The translations under genes were made by a program, and so were the position numbers. Of a stretch of DNA of 64,000 bases, positions 9,473 to 18,170 are shown one piece after another. The stretch spans positions 1,054,001-1,118,000 of the forward strand of contig JACONN010000002.1 of assembly GCA_014323675.1 (NCBI GenBank). The letters are read 5' to 3'. The stretch's first letter is position 1, and every line of letters starts with the position of its first letter. This DNA is from Hormoscilla sp. GM7CHS1pb. Its GTDB lineage: Bacteria > Cyanobacteriota > Cyanobacteriia > Cyanobacteriales > Desertifilaceae. Under the pieces are notes generated by a model. It ran no database searches. It worked only from the letters and a program-made list of their open reading frames with translations, and was not told where the DNA came from.

Positions 9473-9977
9473 TTACTCCATTACTACTTGTTTGTAATAG
9501 TTCCAAAGGTGCTCGCAACCAGGTTGGTTCCACAAATAGTCATAATTGATGAAAACTGCCTTGCCCGCTTCCATCGGTAACCAATCAACTGGTTCAAGTA
9601 CCTGGTAGTTACTGAAGCTGCTGTCAACGAATTCTTGAAATTTAGACTGTTGGACTCCGATCGGTACTACCTTCACAGGTAGAGCACCAATAACAGAGCG
9701 AGCAAGGTCTAGAGCTAAGAGCATATCGTTCAGATGCAACGGGTTGGATTGCGAGCATCGCGTTCACTCACGACTGTAAGCATACCTTCTTGCGTTGCCA
9801 GACGCTCACCACCGGGTTTCGGCACTGCTCCTTCGCTGAAAAACTTGAAGCTATCAGCCTGGGGTCACCATCAATTAAGAGAACTCGGTTTCTCTTGCTG
9901 AGAAAAACCCCCGTGATATGAATTGCCGTTGTTGTCTTACCGACACCACCTTTGTGATGCACGCACAAAACTTTCAT
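9473..9977 (-). pseudogene. ParA-family ATPase, disrupted by two frameshifts
   Basis: The N-terminal fragment starts MKVLCVHHKGGVGKTTTAIH, a deviant Walker A motif, and continues to LLIDGDP. The frame then breaks at a CCCC run near 9870. In the next frame the protein continues as QADSFKFFSEGAVPKPGGE, breaks again near 9735, and resumes as LNDMLLALDLARSVIGALPV to a normal C-terminus. All three frames together make one ParA-like protein of about 165 residues. ParA proteins drive segregation of plasmids, chromosomes or protein complexes. The upstream ATG at 10004 is less likely than 9977. Real decay or sequencing error cannot be separated here. Confidence 0.75.
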
Positions 9978-10210
9978 AAACGCGATCCTCGTTGAAAACA
10001 CCAATTCGTGAGTTTTTCATCTTATCTATAGTAATATGTATGGGACGATCGGGCCCGCTGACTTCGGCGATCGATGGGCGGACTTGAGTGGATCGCAAAC
10101 ATTATAGCGTAATTCTGCGCTGATGAGGTACATTATAGCGGTTGGCATTCAGCCATCACTGGCTCCGACTAAGTTCCGGATGTACAAGCACGTGGGTGAA
10201 AACGGCTATA

Positions 10211-10714
10211 CTATTTATGTACGAGGGTCGCTTCTTGCATTTTACAGGTTTCTAGATTTAATGTCAAGCTCCGTCCATCTATTAATCCAATTACTAGATC
10301 GGAACCTGCAACTGTCATCCCTGCTGCTATTTCCGGTAAGTCCTCGATCGACTCGATCGAGCAATCATAATTGTTGAAAAGTAACAGTTCCAGTTCTGTG
10401 AGGACAATGGTCCGAAACTCCATGGTGAAAATATTGAATATATTTTCGTGCATTGCCATAGATAAACGAAGGCGACCAGATTGCAAATCTATTGCTGCTA
10501 AATGTTGGTCCACTCCTAGCCAGAGGGTAAGCTCATCCTTTGATGGCATAATAACCGGTTGAATGATGGGGGAACTTCTCCAACTGATTCCATAATGCCC
10601 CAAGAGTTCGCCTAAATCTAGGAGGGCAAATTGATGAGGACAGTCATGGACTATGACCCGACGCACTCCTTCAATCTGATTGAATTCTGCTTGACTAATA
10701 TGTTGAAGTTTCAT
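10211..10714 (-). CDS. Possible immunity protein of a toxin-like pair, 167 aa
   Basis: Not a family I can name. It is a soluble protein of 167 residues and its start overlaps the stop of the upstream gene by 4 bases (ATGA), so the two are translationally coupled. A second, truncated copy of its first 66 or so residues lies at 11864-12088, with only a few substitutions. Overlapping downstream position plus extra, decaying copies nearby is typical of immunity genes in polymorphic-toxin loci. The assignment rests on context, not on a recognised domain. Confidence 0.45.
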   Translation of the reverse strand: MKLQHISQAEFNQIEGVRRVIVHDCPHQFALLDLGELLGHYGISWRSSPIIQPVIMPSKDELTLWLGVDQHLAAIDLQSGRLRLSMAMHENIFNIFTMEFRTIVLTELELLLFNNYDCSIESIEDLPEIAAGMTVAGSDLVIGLIDGRSLTLNLETCKMQEATLVHK

Positions 10715-11079
10715 GTTTGCTGTTCTGGGTATAGTTTGGGGATAATTGACGTAATTTCAGGAATTGCATTCAGGTTGTTGTTTGGGTAAAAGTAGCTGAT
10801 AGCAATAGCCCCTGGGACTTCTCTGCCGCCGATCTCGACTTGTCTCAGGATTGTGGTTCCATACTGCTTGCGTTTGATTTTGATTATCGGAGCATTTAAG
10901 CCTTCTTGAAATATTTGCATTAGCCGTATCCTGCCACCGGCAGCTTCTTCAATCCCTAGTTGACGCAATCCTTCTAAGTTATCTCTCGAACGTCGTGTAT
11001 TGTCTGGACTAGATATAACGCGCCCGAAAAAGAAATCAAATTTGCTTTCGTTGATGGTAAATCCTTCTCCCTGAATCAC
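10711..11079 (-). CDS. Toxin-module-like protein, 122 aa
   Basis: The segment FDFFFGRVISSPDNTRRS, followed by a helical stretch and RKQYGTTILRQVEIGG, resembles modules I associate from memory with C-termini of large cyanobacterial adhesins and hemagglutinins that look like effector domains. Here it stands alone, without a secretion or repeat region. The downstream gene overlaps it by 4 bases and may encode the immunity partner. A palindromic element (11131-11154) lies about 50 bases upstream and recurs before the truncated immunity copy. Catalytic residues cannot be pointed out. Confidence 0.4.
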   Translation of the reverse strand: MIQGEGFTINESKFDFFFGRVISSPDNTRRSRDNLEGLRQLGIEEAAGGRIRLMQIFQEGLNAPIIKIKRKQYGTTILRQVEIGGREVPGAIAISYFYPNNNLNAIPEITSIIPKLYPEQQT

Positions 11080-11130
11080 ATTGCTTGTCCTGTTGGTATC
11101 CTATACTATTATAATATATGCTATAACTGA

Positions 11131-11154
11131 TATTAGTACCAGAGCCGGTACAAC
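11131..11154 (-). promoter_or_regulatory. Palindromic element upstream of the toxin-like gene
   Basis: GTACC and GGTAC form an inverted repeat inside a 24-base element. The same element, with two or three changes, sits at 12103-12126, just upstream of the truncated immunity copy. Shared position before two related genes suggests an operator or promoter that was duplicated with the gene. Confidence 0.4.
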
Positions 11155-11469
11155 TCCCAAAACTTCTCGGTTAAGGATCTAGGTTGTCATTGCGAGGGGG
11201 GGGTACGTAGCGATTAACGGCCTGCTCAATTGAGTCGCGCAGCGTTGCGAGGCACGAAGCAATCCCCCGAAGCAATCTCCCTGCTCCCTGCTCCCTGCTA
11301 TCCCTTGAGGTATTGGACGATCGGTAAATCCGATGGATGTCATACCGCCGTGCCCTGGCGCGACATGTTATAAATGCCGTGCCCCGACAAGACCAGGATC
11401 TGGTCTGGCACCAGTTGGTTTGGAAACGGCAGATGTATGGGTTCGCATGCATAGACGCAGCTTGACAAT

Positions 11470-11650
11470 AAGCCATTGCTGGCTGACAACGAACTATTAC
11501 TGGCTTACATTTATTCAATGTAAGTTACATGATTTAATGTAAGTTTATTCTACCTAAATGTAATTTTTACCCTAATTCAATGTAATGTTACACTTTTTTA
11601 ATGTAAGCTTACTCTAACTTAATGTAAAGCTACACTCTTTTAATGTAAAC
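11470..11650. repeat. Degenerate 21-bp tandem repeat with phased AATGTAA boxes
   Basis: AATGTAA occurs at 11517, 11536, 11557, 11579, 11600, 11621 and 11642, with spacings of 19, 21, 22, 21, 21 and 21 bases, that is, about two helical turns. Before it, two more units share the ATTGCTGGCTGACAA / ATTACTGGCTTACAT pattern with the same period. The stretch between boxes is A/T-rich and carries several stops in all frames. It could be a protein-binding array (iterons, transposon end) or a decayed minisatellite. Confidence 0.7.
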
Positions 11651-11769
11651 TCTTGTGTAAGGGCAGTTGTTGCACAAGGAGCCCCCCAAACCCCCCCGTG
11701 GAGGAGATCCGGCGACTGGGAGGGCCCCTCAATACTGCATAGATTTTGCAATAAATTCCTCGGGGGGGA

Positions 11770-11820
11770 GTGGGGGAGTGGAGAGTGGGGAGTGGAGAGT
11801 GGGGAGTGGGGAGTGGCCTC
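11770..11820. repeat. Purine-rich simple repeat (GGGGAGTGGA)
   Basis: Tandem repeats of GAGTGGGGAGTGGA-type sequence on one strand. No coding sense; simple-sequence expansion in the gene-free region between the 21-bp repeat and the truncated immunity copy. Confidence 0.6.
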
Positions 11821-11863
11821 CCGAAAACTGTAGGTGAAGACACCGACGGGTTCTCCCTTCTCC

Positions 11864-12088
11864 CTAACCGAGAAGTATTGGGTCCACTTCTAGCCAGAGG
11901 GTAAGCTCATCCTTTGATGGCATAATAACCGGTTGAATGATGGGGGAACTTCTCCAACTGATTCCATAATGCCCCAAGGGTTCGCCTAAATCTAGGAGGG
12001 CAAATTGATGAGGGCAGTCATGAACTATTATCCGACGCACTCCTTCAATCCGATCGTATCCTGCTTGACTAATATGTTGAAGTTTCAT
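11864..12088 (-). pseudogene. Truncated second copy of the immunity-like gene
   Basis: Starts MKLQHISQAGYDRIEGVRRI and matches the gene at 10211-10714 through about residue 68 (LTLWLEVD) with few changes, then diverges and ends. The 3' part is absent. The upstream palindromic element at 12103-12126 was copied with it, so promoter region and gene start moved together. It is either the remnant of a tandem duplication or a short decoy; its coding ability is doubtful. Confidence 0.65.
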
Positions 12089-12126
12089 GTTTCCCGTACT
12101 TATATTAGTACCATATCCGGTACAAC

Positions 12127-12672
12127 GTCGAACAAAATAGTAGAGATATTTGGCAAGTTGGTTGCAAGATGGCAATCGGAAGAGGTATAATTCAGGCATG
12201 TATGAGATGACTGGCGCCGATCGCAGGTCCGGAGATGGGCGATCGGGATGGGAACCTACAGCCTGGTAGGGAGCGATCGGGCGATCGGGTGTCGAGGGGC
12301 TAGCAAATATTTGACGCAAGAGTTCACCTGAGTTACGATCCTATAGCGATCGGAGATCGGAAGGTAGAGAGTGGGACCGGTGGGAGCGATCGCTCTTGTG
12401 GTTAGGTAGAGAAGTTGACAGATAGGGAGTCGGGGAGTTATGATGGAAACGGGTGAGAAGGTGGAAACATGGTTGATATGACCGGTAGTTCGGCTACAAA
12501 AAAAAGATGTTTGATTCTAAGTTATGATGCTATAATATAATTATAGCGTACTAGGTAGAGAGAAGCGCCGGTCCAGGAAAGGGTCGGAGTATTGTAAACA
12601 GGAAAGCGGTGAGGTTGGCCCCGCTTTCTTACCCGCCTAGGGGATGGCGGGGATATCCAGCGGTATGTTAAG
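12127..12672. other. Gene-free leader region of the TPR kinase gene
   Basis: No gene seen. The region is rich in CGATCGG/GCGATCG motifs, with an A/T-rich stretch (about 12500-12550, including GCTATAATATAATTATAG) that could hold the promoter for the following kinase gene. Confidence 0.4.
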
Positions 12673-14742
12673 ATGAGTGCAGAACAACTGGAAAGTTTGA
12701 TGAACCAGGCGGAAGACCTGGAGAAGAGAAAAGAGTACGATCGGGCAATACCTATCTTAGAACAAGCTCGTGCGATCGCGCCTGAAAATGTTGAGGTTTT
12801 GAGGCAGTATGGGAAAATATTAGCAAAGAGTGAACGATATGAAGACGCATTTGAAGTTTTTGAACAAGCTCTGAAAATTGAACCTGAAAATGTTGACGTT
12901 TTGAGAAATTACGGCACTGCTCTTGCAGAGCGAGGTATGCACGATCGGGCGTTTGTGATTTTTGACAAGGCTTTAGAAATAGAAGCTGAGAATGTAAAAA
13001 CTTTAAGCAGCTATAGGAAGTATTTATTGCGGGCCGGAAAAGTTGAGGAGTCATTTGCTATTTCAGAAAAGCTATCAAAACTTGAACCTAATAACGATAT
13101 AACATTTACATGCTATGGGACGGCATTAACATCAGCAGGTAGATACGAGCGGGCATTTGAATTATTTGAACACGCGCTAAAATTTAAGCCAGACAATGTA
13201 ATAACTTTGACGAGCTTTGCTAATGCTCTCACATCAGCAAAGAGATACGATCGGGCTTTTGAAAAATTTGAACAAGCGCTTAAAATAGAACCCCAAAATG
13301 CTATAATTATGAGTAGCTATGGTAGTGCATTAGCCAAAGCAGGAAAGTTTGAAACCGCGAGAAAACTGCACAAACGAGCTGTGACATTATTTAGTAAAAA
13401 TTGGCAGATAAAGCGGGATGACTACATCTCATATCACTACGCTATATCCTTAGAAGAATTAGGTGAGTATCCAGAAGCAATATCTCAACTAGAAACTATT
13501 GCGGTAGGCAAACTTACTCAGCGCCATGCCAGTATAATTCTAGCTAGCATGGGAAGACTGTATTATCTGATTAAACAGCCCGATAAAGGCAACGAATATT
13601 TCGATCGAGCAATTGCCAACTCGGATGACAAAGAGAAAACACGGCTCTACAGTGCCAGAAGCATTCTTGCCAGTGACCCTTACAGTGAGAAAGCCGTTGA
13701 GATTCTACGGGAAATCACCGAAGAATCTTCGCGCTACATCCAGGCACGGGAGATGCTAACTCTGAATGTAAGTGAAGAAGACTACTTTGAAATGGTCAAA
13801 GCAGATGCCCAGAGTGGGTTGAATGACACAGAAATGATCAACCGGGCGATGTATCACAAAATCGCTAACGAGATCGCCATCCTGAAGGGGATAGCTTATC
13901 GGATTAAACGTCTGACCAAGAGTGAAGATAAGTCACTCAATGGGATTATTCAGTATATAGAGGATCTGTTTGAAAAGGTCAATGAGCGCAAGGCAGAGCA
14001 ACAGTCTCAGATCGAGAAGATTCCTCAAGATGACTATCATAGCATTCTGGCCGTCATTTCCCAAACAGCACACTACATCTCTGACTTTGTCAATAACGAG
14101 CTTCCCGTCATCGAGTCTCAAACTAGACTGGCGATGCGGAAATTGCAACCATATGAAGCCCGTTATGCCCAATTCGAGAAGTTGCTAGCACAACTGGAAC
14201 TGACTCAGGCCGCCCTCGACGACCTGAAAGCAATTAATCAGGGCATCGAGATCAGAAATAGCCACTTTCCGGTGCAAAAGCTGTTTGAAAAATGGGAAGT
14301 GACACCTCAGATTGAACATGCTAACATTGCTTTGGATATCAGAAACGGCAACTCCGAATTCTATGGAGATGAGGAAAAAATCAAGAGTATCCTGAACGAA
14401 TTAGTGGGGAACTCACTGAAGCACAATCACAAGCAGAAGAATTTGAGGATGCGGATGACTTCCCAAGATGAGATCAACCCGCAGGCAATTCGAGCCATGA
14501 CGATTCCAGGTGAGCAGAAGTACCTATTCATCAAATTTACCGATAATGGTAAAGGCATTCCCGAGGATAAAAAAGACTGGATTTTTCAACCCCTGAAAAC
14601 TACCTCTTCCGATAAAGGCAGTGGACTAGGATTATTTATTATCCGCAAAACCGTGACCAAGATGAAAGGCTATATTCGAGAAACAGGATATAATGGAGCC
14701 AGGTTTGAAATTTATATCCCCTACAGAAAAGAAGAGATTTGA
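12673..14742 (+). CDS. TPR-repeat histidine kinase
   Basis: A 689-residue cytoplasmic protein. Residues about 1-260 form six or seven TPR units (for example AFEVFEQALKIEPENVDVLR), followed by a helical region and a C-terminal HATPase domain with N-box ELVGNSLKH (576-584), G1 DNGKGIP (624-630) and G2 GSGLGLFI (649-656). A helical stretch with DDYHSILAVISQTAHY (about 445-460) sits where the dimerisation domain should be; either histidine could be the phosphoacceptor, but it is not a standard H-box. It is followed at once by a receiver-AlbA_2 gene and probably phosphorylates that receiver. TPR input suggests sensing by protein contact. Confidence 0.85.
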   Translation: MSAEQLESLMNQAEDLEKRKEYDRAIPILEQARAIAPENVEVLRQYGKILAKSERYEDAFEVFEQALKIEPENVDVLRNYGTALAERGMHDRAFVIFDKALEIEAENVKTLSSYRKYLLRAGKVEESFAISEKLSKLEPNNDITFTCYGTALTSAGRYERAFELFEHALKFKPDNVITLTSFANALTSAKRYDRAFEKFEQALKIEPQNAIIMSSYGSALAKAGKFETARKLHKRAVTLFSKNWQIKRDDYISYHYAISLEELGEYPEAISQLETIAVGKLTQRHASIILASMGRLYYLIKQPDKGNEYFDRAIANSDDKEKTRLYSARSILASDPYSEKAVEILREITEESSRYIQAREMLTLNVSEEDYFEMVKADAQSGLNDTEMINRAMYHKIANEIAILKGIAYRIKRLTKSEDKSLNGIIQYIEDLFEKVNERKAEQQSQIEKIPQDDYHSILAVISQTAHYISDFVNNELPVIESQTRLAMRKLQPYEARYAQFEKLLAQLELTQAALDDLKAINQGIEIRNSHFPVQKLFEKWEVTPQIEHANIALDIRNGNSEFYGDEEKIKSILNELVGNSLKHNHKQKNLRMRMTSQDEINPQAIRAMTIPGEQKYLFIKFTDNGKGIPEDKKDWIFQPLKTTSSDKGSGLGLFIIRKTVTKMKGYIRETGYNGARFEIYIPYRKEEI

Positions 14743-14759
14743 TCGTGGAGACGGAAGCA

Positions 14760-15816
14760 ATGCAGATTGAAAACGTTCACTTACTGCTAGTGGAAGACAA
14801 CCCCCGCTACCTGAATGAACTGCTGCAGTGGTTACAGGACGAGTTCGGCTATCGCCAGATTGTGTCCGCAATCAATACTAGCGAGGCAAAAGAAAAACTC
14901 AACAACGATCATTTTGATGTCATCATTGCCGACATGCGCATGGAAAGTGATGATAGTGGTTTTGCTGTTATGGACGAAGTGAAAGCGAGAAATCTCTCCT
15001 CTGTGGTTATTATTCTGACAGCTAATGACACCGTTAAAGATTGCCGCACTGCTTTCAAGAAGGGGGTCTGGGACTATATCTCCAAGAGTATGCGGGGCCA
15101 TTACCTATTTCAACCGTTGGGGTAATGTCCAAAATGAACAGTGGATTGATGAAAATTTGGCATCCCTGGAACGGGAATATTTTGGTCAGTATATTGCGGT
15201 GATTAACAAGAATGTAATTGAGGCGGCAGATACTGAAGCTGCCCTCTGGCAACGCATTGAAGAACGAAAGTTACGTCGCTTTTTAACTACTATTCGCAAA
15301 ATCGGGGATTTGCGCCCCATCTCCGAACTGGTGAAGTTACCAGAAAGTTCGCGTTTGGAGTTCAAGAGTACATATCAATGGGATGTCAGACAAAACTGTA
15401 AAAATAAGGATTTGAAGTTTAACGTCCTCAAAACTATTGCGGCGTTCCTGAACTCGGAAGGCGGCACTTTAATTATCGGCGTAGAAGATGACGGCAATAT
15501 TTTAGGTCTAGAAAAAGACCTTTCTTTAATGTCAAAAGGCACCCTGGATCAGTTTGAAATAGACGTAATGCAACTGATATCCAATAGCCTGGGTGCTAAC
15601 TTTACCCAATTTGTAAAACTTCGGTTTGAACGGGTTGAGGGCAAAGATATTTGTGCAGTAGAAGTGAGTAAAGCTGCTACACATGCATTTCTGAAATGGA
15701 AAAAAGGCGAAGATCCTAAATTCTATATTCGGACAGGTAACGCATCTAAACCACTCGATATGCAAGAATTTTACAATTATATATTAGCCCGATCGCCCGA
15801 AACCAGGCTTGACTGA
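14760..15816 (+). pseudogene. Receiver fused to Schlafen-like AlbA_2 domain, frame broken
   Basis: The receiver domain starts MQIENVHLLLVEDNPRY, with acidic pair Glu12-Asp13, Asp58 in IIADMRM and Lys in DYISKSMRG. It follows the kinase gene directly; GGAG precedes the ATG at 14760. At about 15095 the frame is lost. In the next frame the protein resumes at AITYFNRWGNVQNEQW and runs into an AlbA_2 domain (Schlafen-type ATP-binding fold): LEFKSTYQW, AAFLNSEGGTLIIGVEDDGN and a C-terminal FYIRTGNASKPL. A short deletion at the junction seems to have removed part of the linker. Intact, it would be a phosphorylation-controlled Schlafen-like effector. Confidence 0.75.
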
Positions 15817-15823
15817 TGACAAG

Positions 15824-17046
15824 CTAAACCTTATCCTGGGCGGGGGGCAAGATGCCAAACTTTTGTAAACCTGCATTGATGTCCTGAAGAAGTTGAAAGT
15901 CCTCCTGGGGCAAGGGATAATTACTACATAAAGGATCGGGTTGTTTTTCCAGAAAGGAGAATGCTTGGCGAAACTGTTCTGGTCCGACTGCGATCGCCTT
16001 TTGAAAATGGCAGGGAATAATCCGCTGAAAATCCCAACTCGCGATTTGATTAACCCAGTCCAGAGTTTTCCTCGGGGCCCGGTTGAGAATCAGAGTTTGG
16101 AGAATTGGTGCCACCAACAGACGACCATTTCCTCGCAAGGCATCGAACGATCGCCTCCAGTCTGCCTGCCACTGAAAGGGAAATAACCCGAAATAGGCTT
16201 TTAACGAGCGATCGGGGGCTGTTTTGGCCTTGCTAAAGGCATCCGACCAGTTAATTGCGGACAATTTACTGGGTTGGAAGTAGAAAGCAAACAGACAGAT
16301 GCGCTGCCATCCCTGGCGACGGTTGGCCCAATTATCTTCTCTGAGATCCGAGGCACTGTCCTTGGCATGGAATAGCAAAGGGTAGGGATCTAATTGCGCG
16401 ATCGCGGGGGATCTTCTGGCACCGAAACTACTATATCCGTGACCAGGAGACTGCCCGATCGCCTGTCTAAGAATGCCACTTCCCCAAACAGACCCGGCCC
16501 CAGATCGATCGGGCCCAGCATAGCATAGTCAAACTGGTCGGCAAAGGGAGTTTTGCTGCTATCTTCTGGGAGGGGTGAAGTGCGTTTGGGGGGAAAACCC
16601 AGCCAACTCAGGGGCAAATTAAGAGGAAAACTCCATTGATGGGGGGCCACAAACACCTGGGCCTGGGGAAACTGTCGGGCAAAGGGACCGACAAATACTT
16701 TATGTTCTAAACCAGAAATAGTTGGCAAGATGATGTACTTCACCTGGCCATGTTTTGTCTCTAACTCCCTGACCAACTGCACGCATTCCGGGGTCGGCGC
16801 CACGGGCCCATAGACGAGAAGACCCCCCGCATCCAGTTTCGCGATCGTCATGCGAATGGGCACGACAACATATAAGATGCCCTGAAGCTGGTCAAAAGTC
16901 CAAACCCTGTCAGGAACGACTTCATGGCGGAGAGTCCGCCGCCTGCCATAAGGGTAAAGTGGTACGGCAGGCCAGAACGGCCATGAAAAGTCCTTCGGAC
17001 GCATCTGTTGTTCCTGCATTTGCACGTTTCTCGTGGTTTGAGCCAC
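15824..17046 (-). pseudogene. DUF4336 domain protein, one frameshift
   Basis: Two adjacent frames together make a protein of about 405 residues that I recognise as cyanobacterial DUF4336. The N-terminal part includes VPIRMTIAKLDAGGLLVYGP and GLEHKVFVGPFAR; the C-terminal part includes DWVNQIASWDFQRIIPCHF. Parts of the pattern recall a metallo-beta-lactamase fold. The break is in the CCCCC run near 16408; one added C restores the frame through the normal sequence (VPEDPPAIAQLDPYPLLFHAKD). The single homopolymer change makes a sequencing error plausible. The biochemical role of the family is unknown to me. Confidence 0.82.
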
Positions 17047-17054
17047 TTCCCTTC

Positions 17055-17582
17055 CTAAATAACCATCTCTCGAACTCTGAGTTTACCAGATTGAATACCC
17101 CATAGTCTAGCTTTCGGGAAATTTTTCTGAAGTCGAGTGCATCTCACGCTTTGCACGGGCTGACCCGCAATAAAGCGCTGCATCTGGTACTCGCCTTCCA
17201 TCAACTGACACACTGTTATAGTTGGTTGTTTGGGCTTACCGATGTAACGGACTGCACCCAAAGCACGATAATCTACAATCCAATATTCGGCAATACCCAT
17301 TGTTTCATATTCTACTAACTTGTGCCCGTAGTCATCTCGCGAGTTTGTACTGACTACTTCGATGACTAAAGGTACTGTTTTGCCATTTTGGATGACCGAT
17401 GCTTTTGGCCATAGAGGTTCCTCTTTAATCAATTCTCTATCCAGAACCGCTACATCTGGTTTATATCCCGAACCAGGTGCCAGTGGTTTTAGCAGACAAC
17501 TTCTGAGAATAGAGTAATTCAGTTCCCATTTATCAATTTTCTTGTTTATTTTTGCGACTATAAAACCACTTATGTCTTCATC
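17055..17582 (-). pseudogene. Uma2-family endonuclease remnant lacking its 5' end
   Basis: PD-(D/E)XK-type Uma2 (DUF820) protein: GYKPDVAVLD supplies the catalytic Asp, PLVIEVVSTN the Glu, and DDYGHKLVEYETMGIAEYWIVDY the lysine and following strand. The open frame continues upstream of the first ATG (17432), through the catalytic Asp, to a stop at 17583, and no start codon with a ribosome-binding site is visible. The 5' end therefore seems lost. About 25 bases further on lies the two-hairpin repeat at 17605-17700, which may mark the breakpoint. It is distinct from the Uma2 array at 40-51 kb. Confidence 0.7.
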
Positions 17583-17604
17583 TTACCTCATGCCTGGAAT
17601 TTCT

Positions 17605-17700
17605 TGACTTCGCTGTCAGCCCGCCTCTGGTTCAAACCAGAGGCTAATAGCTAAAGTCGGTTTTAACCGACTAACAAAATTATTTTTTAAATAATTTTAG
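17605..17700. repeat. Two-hairpin dispersed repeat, copy 1
   Basis: CCTCTGGTTCAAACCAGAGG and AGTCGGTTTTAACCGACT form two perfect hairpins about 15 bases apart, with an ACTTCGCTGT sequence before them and ATTTTAGCATT after. The whole module recurs at 36225-36335. Both copies lie at the lost 5' ends of minus-strand genes. Confidence 0.75.
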
Positions 17701-17727
17701 CATTTTTTTATGGTATTGTATTCTTTG

Positions 17728-17757
17728 TTGGGTTTCGTTCCTCAACCCAACCTACAT
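17728..17757. repeat. GTTGGGTTTCG...CAACCCAAC palindromic repeat
   Basis: Short imperfect palindrome of a dispersed family; other copies are near 841-871 and, reversed, near 51097-51125. It lies at the 3' end of the DUF433 gene and might serve as its terminator. Confidence 0.6.
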
Positions 17758-17758
17758 G

Positions 17759-18043
17759 TTATTCTATACTCAACTCAGCTTCAGGGCGACGGCATTCTTC
17801 TTCATAGGCGGCAAATTCGGCATCCATTGCTGTTTTATTTGCGTAGTAGTATGCTAAAGCCGCATAGATACCTGCAAGGGTCAGGTGGGGCTTATCTTCT
17901 ATAATTTCTTCAGAAGTGATACCTGCGGAGATCTCATTAACGACGAACTGAACCGCGATCCGGCTTCCAGCGATCCGGGGACGCCCGCCGCAGGTTCCTG
18001 GCGTCCTGACAATCATTGTACCAATGTCTGTCAGGGTTTGCAT
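17759..18043 (-). CDS. DUF433 family antitoxin-like protein
   Basis: The product from the ATG at 18043 (94 residues) begins MQTLTDIGTMIVRTPGTCGG and contains GGRPRIAGSRIAV, then EIIEDKPHLTLAGIYAALAY, the DUF433 core with a helix-turn-helix-like segment. GAGGAAG lies about 8 bases before this start; a longer frame to 18133 has no such site. DUF433 proteins usually act as antitoxins beside a PIN-like DUF5615 toxin. No such toxin follows here, only repeats, so this looks like an orphan antitoxin. Confidence 0.8.
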   Translation of the reverse strand: MQTLTDIGTMIVRTPGTCGGRPRIAGSRIAVQFVVNEISAGITSEEIIEDKPHLTLAGIYAALAYYYANKTAMDAEFAAYEEECRRPEAELSIE

Positions 18044-18170
18044 AGCTGACTTCCTCATGGCTGTTTTGCTATTATAGACTAGATTGTTATATCGTACCAC
18101 AGGTCTGGCAACATAGATGGGAGCTTGAGACAAAATATTATATAATCATAGCAGTGATGGACGCAAGGTA

